Assembly (NCBI GenBank): GCA_025355745.1
Contig: JANXZA010000036.1
Coordinates: forward strand, 1 to 33,177
DNA from: Rhizobacter sp.
GTDB taxonomy: Bacteria > Pseudomonadota > Gammaproteobacteria > Burkholderiales > Burkholderiaceae_C
Direction of reading: 5' to 3'
Length of the DNA stretch: 33,177 nt
The notes under the pieces are model-generated. The model was given only the letters and a program-made list of their open reading frames with translations. It did not search any database and had not been told where the DNA came from. Positions 16,768 through 25,034 of the stretch are shown here, piece by piece. The position numbers and the translations under genes are program-made. How positions within the stretch are numbered: position 1 is the first letter of the stretch; each line of letters begins with the position of its first letter.

Positions 16768-18144
16768 TCAGGCCGGCACGGTCGGCAAGCCGCTGAGCGC
16801 CATCGCCAGCTCGGCCTCGTCGTAGGGCTGGTCGACCAGCTTGCCGGCGGCATAAGCGCTGTACGCCGACATGTCGAAGTGGCCATGACCGCACAGGTTG
16901 AACAGGATCACCTCGGCGCGCCCTTCACGCTTGCAGCGCAAGGCCTCGTTGACGGCGCCCAGCACCGCGTGGTTGGCTTCCGGCGCCGGCACGATGCCCT
17001 CGGCCCGCGCGAACATCACGCCGGCTTCGAAGCAGGCCGTCTGGTGATATGCAGTGGCTTCGATCAGGCCGAGTTGGCTCAGGTGCGACACCAGCGGCGC
17101 CATGCCGTGGTACCGCAGGCCGCCCGAGTGGAAGCCCGGCGGCGTGAAGGTAGAGCCCAGCGTGTGCATTTTCGTCAGCGGCGTCAGGTGCGCGGTGTCG
17201 CCGAAGTCGTAGGCATAGCGGCCGCGTGTCAGCGACGGACAGGCGGCCGGCTCGACCGCGACGATGCGGCGCTGCTTCGTCTTGCCCGCGCCGCGCAGTT
17301 GCTGGCCGATGAACGGGAACGCGATGCCGGCAAAGTTCGAGCCGCCTCCGGTGCAGCCGACGATCACATCCGGGTCGTCGCCCGCCATCTCGAGTTGCAG
17401 CATCGCCTCCTGGCCGATGATGGTCTGGTGCATCAGCACATGGTTCAGCACCGAGCCGAGCGCGTACTTGGTGTCGTCATTGGTGGCCGCCACCTCGACG
17501 GCTTCCGAGATCGCGATGCCGAGCGAGCCGGGGTGGTTCGGGTTCGTCGCCAGGATCGCGCGGCCGGCGTTGGTCTCGTTCGACGGCGACGCGATGCAGC
17601 GCGCGCCATAGGTTTCCATCAGCGCGCGGCGGTAGGGCTTCTGGTCGTACGAGACGCGCACCTGGAACACCGTCACGTCGATGCCGAACAGCGAACCGGC
17701 GAAGGCCAGCGACGAGCCCCATTGCCCGGCGCCGGTCTCGGTGGCGATCTTCCTGATACCGGCCTGGGCGTTGTACCAGGCCTGCGGCACGGCGGTGTTC
17801 GGCTTGTGCGAGCCGGCCGGGGACACGCCTTCGTACTTGTAATAGATGCGCGCCGGCGTGCCCAGCGCCTTCTCGAGCCGGTGCGCGCGGATCAGCGGCG
17901 ACGGCCGCCAGAGCTTGAAGATCTCGCGCACCGGCTCGGGGATCGGCACCTCGCGCTCGGTGCTCACCTCTTGCATGATGAGCTCCATCGGGAACAGCGG
18001 CGCCAGGTCGTCGGGGCCGATCGGCTGCAAGGTGCCGGGGTGCAGCACCGGCGGCGCCGGCGACGGCAGGTCGGCGGCGATGTTGTACCAGTGGGTCGGC
18101 ATCCGGCTCTCGTCGAGCAGGAACTTGGTGGCTGATGAACTCAT
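16768..18144 (-). CDS. TrpB2-type tryptophan synthase beta-like PLP enzyme
   Basis: This 458-residue protein is longer than the usual TrpB (about 400) and matches the TrpB2 subgroup. The PLP-binding lysine is K114 in AGSHKPNTA, the phosphate-binding glycine loop is GCTGGGSNFAG near 285, and FNLCGHGHFD lies near the C-terminus. TrpB makes tryptophan from indole and serine; TrpB2 enzymes often lack a TrpA partner and are thought to salvage indole or act on O-phosphoserine. There is no trpA beside it. The serB gene, which makes serine, lies upstream on the same strand, which may be meaningful. A GAGGT site lies 5-9 bases before ATG 18144. It is convergent with the RraA-family gene; the gap holds a GAGGGC triplet repeat near 16724-16741. 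Confidence 0.9.
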   Translation of the reverse strand: MSSSATKFLLDESRMPTHWYNIAADLPSPAPPVLHPGTLQPIGPDDLAPLFPMELIMQEVSTEREVPIPEPVREIFKLWRPSPLIRAHRLEKALGTPARIYYKYEGVSPAGSHKPNTAVPQAWYNAQAGIRKIATETGAGQWGSSLAFAGSLFGIDVTVFQVRVSYDQKPYRRALMETYGARCIASPSNETNAGRAILATNPNHPGSLGIAISEAVEVAATNDDTKYALGSVLNHVLMHQTIIGQEAMLQLEMAGDDPDVIVGCTGGGSNFAGIAFPFIGQQLRGAGKTKQRRIVAVEPAACPSLTRGRYAYDFGDTAHLTPLTKMHTLGSTFTPPGFHSGGLRYHGMAPLVSHLSQLGLIEATAYHQTACFEAGVMFARAEGIVPAPEANHAVLGAVNEALRCKREGRAEVILFNLCGHGHFDMSAYSAYAAGKLVDQPYDEAELAMALSGLPTVPA

Positions 18145-18238
18145 GACAGACCTCGCGACGGGCCGGGATGGCCGGCGCCGATGCTACGGCTGGCGGACGA
18201 CGATGCGAAATACTCGCTTGCCCGTATGCGTCTTACTT

Positions 18239-18420
18239 CCTCTCCCTCTGGGAGAGGCGACCTTCTTTGCTCCCTCTCCCTCTGGGAGAGGCGACCTTCT
18301 TGCACCCTCTCCCTCTGGGAGAGGGTGGGGGTGAGGGTCGGGCCACCGCCGACCTCGTGCAGGCAGCCGACGCGCCTGCGGCGCGCCCTCACCCTAACCC
18401 TCTTCCAGGGGGAGAGGGGA
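18239..18420. repeat. Palindromic repeat array, family B
   Basis: Three near-identical copies of TCTCCCTCTGGGAGAGG begin at 18241, 18275 and 18308, with a 33-34-base period. The first two share the following GCGACCTTCTT. The third continues into GGGTGGGGGTGAGGG and is matched by an inverted copy, CCCTCACCCTAACCCTC, at 18387-18403. Each unit is itself a short hairpin. The array lies between trpB2 and serB, and its right end overlaps the 3' end of serB. Confidence 0.88.
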
Positions 18421-19164
18421 TAACTTCGGAGAGAGCGTGTCGAACAATTCGAGGGCCCGGTCCATGCCCCCTTGCATGATCGACACCATCGCCTGCGCCT
18501 GCACCGCAGGCTTCGGGTGGTAGGCGATGCTCAAGCCGGCCACGGCCATCATCGGCAAATCATTCGCGCCGTCGCCGACGGCAATCGCCTGCTCGGGCGC
18601 GATGCCCATCAGCTCGCAGACTTCGAGCACCACGCGCCGCTTCTCCGCCCCATCGACGATGTCGCCCCAGGGCCGGTCAACAAGCCGCCCGGTAAGCTGG
18701 CCGGCTTCGAGTTCCAGCACATTGGCACGCGCGAAATCGAGGCCAAGGCGCGCCCGCACGCGCTCGCTGAAGAACGTGAAGCCGCCCGACACGAGCAGCG
18801 TCTTCAGGCCCGCTGCCTGGCACGCCTGCACGAAGCGTTCGACGCCGGGGTTGAGTTGCAAATGCCTTGAGTAGACCTCGTGCAGGGCCGCTTCGGGCAC
18901 GCCTCGCAGCAGCGCGACGCGGCGGCGCAGGCTTTCCTTGTAGTCGGTGATCTCGCCGCCGAATTGACCATTCATGGCGGCCTCGGTGATCGCGGCGACC
19001 TCGGCCTTGCGGCCCGCGACCTCGGCGATTTCATCGACGCACTCGATGTTGATCAAGGTCGAGTCCATGTCGAACGCGACCAGCTTGAAGTCGGCCAGCC
19101 GCAGCGGCGGCGTGATGCCGCGGACGAGCAGGCCGGGGGCGAATTCGCGGGCGGACGTGATCAA
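18394..19164 (-). CDS. serB: Phosphoserine phosphatase
   Basis: This 256-residue HAD-family enzyme releases serine from phosphoserine in the last step of serine synthesis. The DxD motif is at 32-34 (VAFDMDSTLI), with D32 as nucleophile. The SGGF segment, the conserved lysine in GAEKRRVV and GDGANDLPM are all present. The start is TTG 19164, seven bases after AAGGA, which gives the family-typical MITSAREFAPGLLV N-terminus; longer frames run into the toxin gene. The last residues, LSPKLSPLPLEEG, are encoded by the family B repeat, so the natural C-terminus has been replaced or extended by repeat sequence. Activity should survive because the core is complete. The upstream toxin gene ends 40 bases before. 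Confidence 0.93.
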   Translation of the reverse strand: MITSAREFAPGLLVRGITPPLRLADFKLVAFDMDSTLINIECVDEIAEVAGRKAEVAAITEAAMNGQFGGEITDYKESLRRRVALLRGVPEAALHEVYSRHLQLNPGVERFVQACQAAGLKTLLVSGGFTFFSERVRARLGLDFARANVLELEAGQLTGRLVDRPWGDIVDGAEKRRVVLEVCELMGIAPEQAIAVGDGANDLPMMAVAGLSIAYHPKPAVQAQAMVSIMQGGMDRALELFDTLSPKLSPLPLEEG

Positions 19165-19204
19165 TGCACCATCCTTGGCAGTCTTGACGGCGGGTGACTT
19201 GGGT

Positions 19205-19612
19205 TCACGTCCGGGCCAGCGCTTCGGCCAGCGAACACGTGAGGTCGGGTGCCGCGCGGCGAAGCTTGGCGTCTTCCGTGACGAGCCGCGAGCCCATGGC
19301 GCGGGCCACGACCAGAAAGCGCGCGTCGTAGCCGGTGACGTCGAAGTGCGCGGCGGCAAGCAGGACGTCATGGTCTGCGACGCGGCGCAGGCCGGGTGCC
19401 ATGAGGCGGTGCGCAGTGTTCAGGATGATGGCAGCGTCGGTCAGCGTACAGGCCCGCTTGCGCACGACGGTGGCGAGCACGTTCGTCAGTTCGATCAGCA
19501 GCAGCGGCTCGCTCTGCCATTCTTGATCGCGGGCGTACAGCGAGCGTGCCGATTCGCTGAATGGGCCTTCCATGAGCAGGTTCACCAAGACATTGGTGTC
19601 AACGACCTGCAC
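19205..19612 (-). CDS. PIN-domain toxin, VapC-like
   Basis: This 135-residue protein has the PIN nuclease acidic residues in order: Asp in VVDTNVLVNLL (residue 5), Glu in LLLIELTNVLA, Asp in VADHDVLLAAAHFD and Asp near TEDAKLRRA. VapC toxins are Mg-dependent RNases that cleave tRNA or rRNA and are held inactive by the cognate antitoxin. A GTG start at 19612 lies seven bases after the antitoxin stop; an ATG at 19651 would overlap the antitoxin gene and add a non-family leader. The pair lies between mfd and serB. The substrate RNA is unknown. Confidence 0.82.
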   Translation of the reverse strand: MQVVDTNVLVNLLMEGPFSESARSLYARDQEWQSEPLLLIELTNVLATVVRKRACTLTDAAIILNTAHRLMAPGLRRVADHDVLLAAAHFDVTGYDARFLVVARAMGSRLVTEDAKLRRAAPDLTCSLAEALART

Positions 19613-19619
19613 GGCCGGC

Positions 19620-19859
19620 CTAGCTGCGCCCGTCGGCGATGGCGGCTTCAATCCATGCGGTGGTGAGTGGCCCGCCGGGCAGGCGAACGAGTGGCGGCAG
19701 CAGCGCCCCGGCCTGCGGCGCGATGGCGCGCGGGGCGAGCAGGCCTTGTTCGATCAGGGAAATGGCTTCTTTGGTGATCGAACGGTGGTGTTGCTGCGCC
19801 TGCACTTTCAGACGTTCGTGGAGTTGTTCGGGCAGATTCTTGACGACGAGTGTGGACAT
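19620..19859 (-). CDS. Ribbon-helix-helix antitoxin, FitA/VapB-like
   Basis: This 79-residue protein has an N-terminal ribbon-helix-helix DNA-binding fold (STLVVKNLPEQLHERLKVQA, then SITKEAISLIEQGL). A C-terminal tail (PGGPLTTAWIEAAIADGRS) should wrap around the toxin. The ATG at 19859 has a GGAG site at 6-9 bases. Antitoxin upstream of toxin on the same strand is the standard vapBC order, and such antitoxins repress their own operon. No clear operator palindrome was found in the 150 bases upstream. Confidence 0.82.
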   Translation of the reverse strand: MSTLVVKNLPEQLHERLKVQAQQHHRSITKEAISLIEQGLLAPRAIAPQAGALLPPLVRLPGGPLTTAWIEAAIADGRS

Positions 19860-20010
19860 GACTGGCTCCGGTAATACGAAACGGAAGCGAAATGGTAGCA
19901 AATGAGCTTGTGCGGGAGGAAGCAAGGCCGCGTCGGCCGGGAATCAGCGGTGCTTCGGGTCGGGTTCAGCACGACGCACTCGAATCAAATCGAGATTTAA
20001 GTCCATGTCT

Positions 20011-23000
20011 TCAGCCCGCCACGACGGCCACCTTCGGCACACCCAGCGCCCGCAGCACATCGCGAATCATCTGCGCCCGGTCTTTCGCCAGCGGCGTCTC
20101 GCGCTCGATGCGCAGCTTGTCGTTGCCGGCCAGCTTGATGTGGCGGTTCTTCTGCACCAGCTCGATGATGCGCAGCGCATCGACCGGCGGGTTCGCCCGG
20201 AAGCTGATCACCATCAACTGCGGCGCGGCGTCGATCTTGGTCACGCCGTAAGGCTTGGCGAGTACGCGCAAGCGGTGCACGTCGAACAGGGTCTGGCCTT
20301 GCGGTGGCAGCTTGCCGAAGCGGTCGGTGATCTCCTCTAACAGCGCGTCGATGTGTTCCGGCTTCGACGCGGTGGCGAGTTTCTTGTACAGCGACAGGCG
20401 CGTGTGCACGTCGCCGCAATACGCGTCGGGCAGCAGCGCCGGCGCGTGCAGGTTGATCTCGGTCGCGGCCGACAACGGGCTCAGCAGGTCGGGCTCGACT
20501 CCCGCCTTCAGCGAGCGCACGGCCTCGGCCAGCATCTCGTTGTAGAGCTGGAAACCGACCTCCATCATGTTGCCGCTCTGGTTGTCGCCCAGAACCTCGC
20601 CGGCACCGCGGATCTCGAGGTCGTGCATCGCGAGGTAGAAGCCCGAGCCGAGTTCTTCCATGCTCTGGATCGCCTCCAGCCGCATCGAAGCCGCCTTCGT
20701 CAACGCTTCCACATCGGGCACCATCAGGTAGGCGTAGGCCTGGTGGTGCGAGCGGCCGACACGGCCGCGCAACTGGTGCAGCTGCGCCAGGCCGAACTTG
20801 TCGGCGCGGCTCATCACGATGGTGTTGGCGGTGGGCACATCGATGCCGGTCTCGATGATGGTCGAGCACAGCAGCAGGTTGTAGCGCTGGGCCACGAAGT
20901 CGCGCATCACGCTCTCGAGTTCGCGCTCCGGCATCTGGCCGTGGGCGATGGCGATGCGCGCCTCGGGCACCAGCTCGGCGAGCTTGTCGCGCCGCGCCTT
21001 GATGGTCTCGACCTCGTTGTGCAAAAAGTAGACCTGGCCGCCGCGCTTCAGCTCGCGCAGCACGGCCTCGCGGATCGTGCCGCTGCTCTCGCTGCGCACG
21101 AAGGTCTTGATCGCCAGCCGGCGCTGCGGCGCAGTCGCGATGACGCTGAGGTCGCGCAGGCCTTCGAGCGCCATGCCCAATGTTCGCGGGATCGGCGTGG
21201 CGGTGAGCGTGAGCACATCGACCTCGGCGCGCATCGCCTTGATCGCCTCCTTGTGGCGCACGCCGAAGCGGTGTTCCTCGTCGATCACCAGCAGGCCGAG
21301 GCGCTTGAACTTCACCTTCTCGCTGATGAGGGCGTGGGTGCCGACGACGATGTCGACCGTGCCGTCGGCCAGCCCCTCGAGCGTGGCCTTCACTTCCTTG
21401 GCGGAGCGGAAGCGCGAGATCTCGGCCACCTTCACCGGCCACTTGCCGAAGCGGTCGGCGATGTTCTGATAGTGCTGCTCGGCCAGCAGGGTGGTGGGCG
21501 CCAGGATCGCCACCTGCTTGCCGCCGGTGACCGCGATGAAGGCGGCGCGCAGCGCGACTTCGGTCTTGCCGAAGCCGACGTCACCGCAGATCAGCCGGTC
21601 CATCGGCTGCGGCGACACCATGTCCTGGATCACGGCGTGGATGGCGGCCTGCTGGTCGGGCGTTTCCTCGAAGCCGAAGCTGGCCGCGAAGGCCTCGTAG
21701 TCGTGCGGCGAGAAGCGGAACGCGAAACCTTCGCGCGCGGCGCGGCGGGCGTACAGGTTCAGCAGTTCGGCGGCGGTGTCGCGAACCTGTTCGGCGGCCT
21801 TGCGCTTGGCCTTGTCCCATTGGCCCGAGCCGAGCCGGTGCAAGGGCGCTTCGTCGGCGCTGACGCCGGTGTAGCGGGCGATCAGGTGCAGTTGCGCGAC
21901 CGGCACGTACAGCGTCGCCTTGTCGGCGTACTCGAGGTGCAGGAACTCGCTGGCGCCACCGTCGGCGCCGTTCGACAGGTCGATGCTTTTCAGCCCGACG
22001 TAGCGGCCGATGCCATGGTTCGCATGCACCACCGGGTCGCCGACCTTCAGCTCCGACAGGTCTTTGATGAGCGCGTTGACATCGCTGACCTGCTCCTGCT
22101 TGCGGCGCCGGCGCGTGGTCGGCGAGGCGGCGAAGAGTTCGGTTTCGGTGATGAACTGGATCGCCGTGGATGCTTCGGGCTCGAACCAGAAGAAGCCTTG
22201 CGCGAGCGGCGCGACGGCGATCGCGAAGTGGGCGTCGCCGGCCTGGAATTCTGCGAGGGATGCGACGCTCGGCGGCTCGATCCTGCTGTCGCGCAGCAGC
22301 TCCAGCAGGCTCTCGCGCCGGCCTTCGCTTTCGGCGACGATGAGGACGCGGTGCGCGGTGGTGCCGACGTGCACCTGCAGCTTCTTCAGCGGCTCGGGCG
22401 CGCCGCGGTCGACGCTGAGGTCGGGCAGGGGGCGGGCCCAGGGGGCAGCGAGCGAGCCCTCACCCCAACCCTCTCCCAGAGGGCGACGGGGCAATACAGT
22501 CGCGTCCGCAGCGGCCTCGCGTGTTACTCCCTCTCCCGCCTGCGGGAGAGGGCTGGGGTGAGGGCCGGTGGTCCTCCCCCGCACCGACAACTGCGCATGC
22601 CTACCACAAAACGCAAAAAACTCCTCCGCCCGCAGGAACAATTCTTCCGGTGCCAGGATCGGCCGCTCCCGGTCGTGCTGCAGGAACCGATGGCGCTCCC
22701 GCGTGTCGACCCAGAACCGCGCCAGTGCCTCGTCCACTTCACCGTGCAAGGCGACCGTGGCCTCGGCCCCCAGGTAGTCGAAGATCGTCGCCGTCGCGTC
22801 GAAGAACAAGGGCAGGTAGTACTCGATCCCGGCGGTGGCAATGCCCGCGCCGATGTCCTTGTAGAGCCGCACCTTGGTCGGGTCGCCCTCCATTTTCTCG
22901 CGCCAGCGCGAGCGGAACGCGGTGCGCGCGGCTTCGTCCATCGGGAACTCGCGGCCCGGCAGCAAACGCACTTCGGGCACCGGGAACAGGCTGCGCTGGG

Positions 23001-23604
23001 TGTCGGGGTCGAAGGTGCGGATCGAGTCGACCTCGTCACCGAACAGGTCAACCCGGTACGGCACCAGCGAGCCCATCGGGAACAGGTCGATCAGCCCGCC
23101 GCGCACCGCGTACTCGCCCGGCGACACGACCTGGCTCACATGGGTGTAGCCGGCCAGCGTGAGCTGCGCCTTCAGGCCCGCTTCGTCGAGCTTTTCCTTC
23201 TGCTTGAAGTTGAAGGTGTAGGCGGCGATGAAGCTCGGCGGCGCCAGCCGCACCAGCGCGGTCGAGGCCGGCAGCAGCACCACATCGACATCGCGCTTGT
23301 CTCTTGAATTCAGGATCCGCCAGAGCGTGGCCAGGCGCTCGGAGATCAGGTCCTGGTGCGGCGAGAAGGTGTCGTAGGGCAGCGTCTCCCAATCCGGGAA
23401 CACGGCGATTCGCAGGGCCGGCGCGAAGAAGGCCAGTTCGTCCTCGAGGCGCTGGGTGTCGGCGGGCTCGGCGGTGACGATGCAGGTCAGCTTGCCCTGG
23501 GCACTTTGTGCGAGCGCGAACCGCGCCAGCAACAGGGCATCGGCCGAGCCGAACGGGCGCGGCAGGGTGAAGCGATTTCCGGGCTTGATGTCGGGCAGTT
23601 GCAT
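20011..23604 (-). CDS. mfd: Transcription-repair coupling factor Mfd
   Basis: This 1197-residue ATPase displaces RNA polymerase stalled at DNA lesions and recruits UvrA. Visible parts in order are the UvrB-homology region (FFAPALRIAVFPDWETLPYD), the RNA polymerase-interacting domain near 510-570 (VGDPVVHANHGIGRYVGL) and the RecG-like helicase. The helicase shows Walker A GDVGFGKTEVALRAAF, DEEHRFGV, TATPIPRTL, and the motif VI region QLRGRVGRS. The C-terminal UvrA-binding-like domain follows. The start ATG 23604 fits the family N-terminus better than the open frame back to 23670. About 37 residues near 346-382 come from a family B palindromic insertion and have no counterpart in the family; the frame stays open across it. 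It is divergent from ispD. Confidence 0.96.
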   Translation of the reverse strand: MQLPDIKPGNRFTLPRPFGSADALLLARFALAQSAQGKLTCIVTAEPADTQRLEDELAFFAPALRIAVFPDWETLPYDTFSPHQDLISERLATLWRILNSRDKRDVDVVLLPASTALVRLAPPSFIAAYTFNFKQKEKLDEAGLKAQLTLAGYTHVSQVVSPGEYAVRGGLIDLFPMGSLVPYRVDLFGDEVDSIRTFDPDTQRSLFPVPEVRLLPGREFPMDEAARTAFRSRWREKMEGDPTKVRLYKDIGAGIATAGIEYYLPLFFDATATIFDYLGAEATVALHGEVDEALARFWVDTRERHRFLQHDRERPILAPEELFLRAEEFFAFCGRHAQLSVRGRTTGPHPSPLPQAGEGVTREAAADATVLPRRPLGEGWGEGSLAAPWARPLPDLSVDRGAPEPLKKLQVHVGTTAHRVLIVAESEGRRESLLELLRDSRIEPPSVASLAEFQAGDAHFAIAVAPLAQGFFWFEPEASTAIQFITETELFAASPTTRRRRKQEQVSDVNALIKDLSELKVGDPVVHANHGIGRYVGLKSIDLSNGADGGASEFLHLEYADKATLYVPVAQLHLIARYTGVSADEAPLHRLGSGQWDKAKRKAAEQVRDTAAELLNLYARRAAREGFAFRFSPHDYEAFAASFGFEETPDQQAAIHAVIQDMVSPQPMDRLICGDVGFGKTEVALRAAFIAVTGGKQVAILAPTTLLAEQHYQNIADRFGKWPVKVAEISRFRSAKEVKATLEGLADGTVDIVVGTHALISEKVKFKRLGLLVIDEEHRFGVRHKEAIKAMRAEVDVLTLTATPIPRTLGMALEGLRDLSVIATAPQRRLAIKTFVRSESSGTIREAVLRELKRGGQVYFLHNEVETIKARRDKLAELVPEARIAIAHGQMPERELESVMRDFVAQRYNLLLCSTIIETGIDVPTANTIVMSRADKFGLAQLHQLRGRVGRSHHQAYAYLMVPDVEALTKAASMRLEAIQSMEELGSGFYLAMHDLEIRGAGEVLGDNQSGNMMEVGFQLYNEMLAEAVRSLKAGVEPDLLSPLSAATEINLHAPALLPDAYCGDVHTRLSLYKKLATASKPEHIDALLEEITDRFGKLPPQGQTLFDVHRLRVLAKPYGVTKIDAAPQLMVISFRANPPVDALRIIELVQKNRHIKLAGNDKLRIERETPLAKDRAQMIRDVLRALGVPKVAVVAG
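22456..22565. repeat. Palindromic element, family B, inserted in frame in mfd
   Basis: Outer arms of 22 bases, 22456-22477 and 22544-22565, are inverted complements with one mismatch (GCCCTCACCCCA / TGGGGTGAGGGC). A smaller perfect hairpin lies within at 22529-22552 (CCCTCTCCCGCC / GGGAGAGGG). On the mfd strand the element encodes peptides like HPSPLPQAGEG and RRPLGEGWGEG. It is the same repeat as at 18303-18420, in a paired, inverted arrangement like a BIME. Confidence 0.9.
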
Positions 23605-23681
23605 GAATCGTCGGGCTGAAAGCAAGACGCCCCAGGGGCCTTCTCGATGTGGCTTTCCCCGGGGCGGCAAAGAGCATCGAT

Positions 23682-23689
23682 TATAGAAT
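23682..23689 (+). promoter_or_regulatory. -10 element of the ispD promoter
   Basis: TATAGAAT lies 11 bases before ATG 23701, the only strong A/T-rich promoter-like block in the 96-base gap between the divergent mfd and ispD. No clear -35 box is visible. Its position supports ATG 23701 or the ATG at 23722 as the translation start rather than the open frame from 23647. Confidence 0.5.
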
Positions 23690-23700
23690 TTGCGCCTCTC

Positions 23701-24489
23701 ATGCCGCTTGCCGCCACGTCCATGTCCCTTGTTGCCGCCGCTGCGATTGACGTCACCGATACCGCCGATGCCGTTGCGGCCTTCGACAGCTCACCGCGCC
23801 TGTACGCGCTGGTGCCGTGCGCCGGCAGCGGTGAACGCTCCGGAGCGGCCGGGCCGAAGCAGTACGCGATGGTGGCGGGCCAGAGCCTGGTCGCGCACAC
23901 GCTCGCCGCGCTGGCGGCCGTGCCACGGCTCGCGGCGACGCTGGTGGTGCTGGACCCGCAGGACACGCAGTTCGAGCGCCACGCGTCGGCATTCACCGGC
24001 TGGGCCGCGCGGGTCGGCGGCAGCACGCGCGCGCAGACGGTGGCGAACGGCCTGGCCGAGCTGGCGCAGCGCGGCGCCGGCCCGCTCGACTGGGTGCTGG
24101 TGCACGACGCCGCGCGCTGCCTGCTGCGCACCGAGTGGGTCGATGCGTTGATCGATGCCTGCCTTGACGACGCCGTCGGCGGCCTGCTCGCGCTGCCGGT
24201 GGCCGACACGCTGAAGGCCGAGGGCGATGCCGATGGCAAGCATGCGGGCCGGGTCCAGGCCACGCTCGACCGGCGCGCAAAGTGGCAGGCCCAGACGCCG
24301 CAGATGTTCCGCCTGCGAGCCTTGCGCGATGCCTTGGCGGCGGCCAACAGCAACGTCACCGACGAGGCCGGCGCGATGGAGGCGCAAGGCCACGCGCCGA
24401 AGCTGGTGCCCGGCGCACTCGAGAATTTCAAGGTCACCTACCCGGCCGACTTCGACCTCGCCGACCGACTGCTCAGGACACGCCGATGA
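23701..24489 (+). CDS. ispD: 2-C-methyl-D-erythritol 4-phosphate cytidylyltransferase
   Basis: IspD makes CDP-methylerythritol from MEP and CTP, the third step of the non-mevalonate isoprenoid pathway. The nucleotide-binding signature is [27 protein letters not shown] (about 35-61); HDAARCLLR and [15 protein letters not shown] follow at the expected distances. The protein is 262 residues, about 30 longer than usual, because of an Ala/Asp-rich N-terminal extension ([15 protein letters not shown]). ATG 23722 is an alternative start. The stop overlaps the ispF start as ATGA, so the two are translationally coupled. Confidence 0.94.
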   Translation: MPLAATSMSLVAAAAIDVTDTADAVAAFDSSPRLYALVPCAGSGERSGAAGPKQYAMVAGQSLVAHTLAALAAVPRLAATLVVLDPQDTQFERHASAFTGWAARVGGSTRAQTVANGLAELAQRGAGPLDWVLVHDAARCLLRTEWVDALIDACLDDAVGGLLALPVADTLKAEGDADGKHAGRVQATLDRRAKWQAQTPQMFRLRALRDALAAANSNVTDEAGAMEAQGHAPKLVPGALENFKVTYPADFDLADRLLRTRR

Positions 24490-24998
24490 CTTCGCCGATG
24501 AATCCGAGGATCAAGCCGCCGTTGTGGCGCATCGGCGAAGGCTGGGACACGCACGCGCTGGTCGCAGGGCGCAAGCTCGTGCTCGGCGGCGTCGAGATCG
24601 CGCACACGCACGGCCTGCTCGGCCATTCGGACGCCGACGCGCTTTGCCACGCCATCACCGACGCGCTGTTCGGCGCCACCGCGATGGGTGACATCGGCTT
24701 CCATTTCCCCGACACCGACGCGCAGTACAAGGGCGCCGATTCGATCGCACTGCTGGCCGAGGCGGGCCGCCGCGTGCGCGCAGCGGGCTGGGTGATCGGC
24801 AACGTCGACGGCACGATCATCGCGCAGGCGCCGAAGATGGCGCCGCACATTCAGGCGATGCGCCAGCGCATTGCGCAGGCGCTGTCGCTGGAGGTCGATC
24901 AGGTCAGCGTGAAGGCCAAGACGGCGGAAGGCATGGGGCCGGTTGGGCGCGGTGAATCGATCGAGGCGCGGGCGGTTTGCCTGATTGCGAAGGCCTGA
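24486..24998 (+). CDS. ispF: 2-C-methyl-D-erythritol 2,4-cyclodiphosphate synthase
   Basis: This 170-residue trimeric enzyme closes the cyclic diphosphate in the MEP pathway. Zinc ligands are visible as D21 and H23 ([11 protein letters not shown]) and H55 within [26 protein letters not shown] and [15 protein letters not shown] complete the family signature. The usual GHGFD at the N-terminal motif reads GEGWD here, a change near but not at the metal ligands. AGGA lies about eight bases before ATG 24486. It is convergent with envZ, with a 36-base gap. Confidence 0.96.
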   Translation: MTSPMNPRIKPPLWRIGEGWDTHALVAGRKLVLGGVEIAHTHGLLGHSDADALCHAITDALFGATAMGDIGFHFPDTDAQYKGADSIALLAEAGRRVRAAGWVIGNVDGTIIAQAPKMAPHIQAMRQRIAQALSLEVDQVSVKAKTAEGMGPVGRGESIEARAVCLIAKA

Positions 24999-25034
24999 AT
25001 CGTCGCCGGACTCAGCGCCCGATTCAGGGCGCGA

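Noticed and set aside
18239-18340. Three evenly spaced repeats that could be read as a small CRISPR array
   Set aside because: The spacers are almost identical to each other, each unit is a self-complementary hairpin, an inverted copy follows, and no cas genes are present. It is a palindromic repeat cluster.
19165-19371. A longer SerB starting inside the toxin gene
   Set aside because: It would overlap the toxin coding region in another frame; the TTG at 19164 with AAGGA gives the normal N-terminus.
20353-23307. A 984-codon open frame antisense to mfd
   Set aside because: It lies wholly opposite a conserved gene, has Arg/Ala/Gln/His-rich composition typical of GC-rich shadow frames, and resembles no family.
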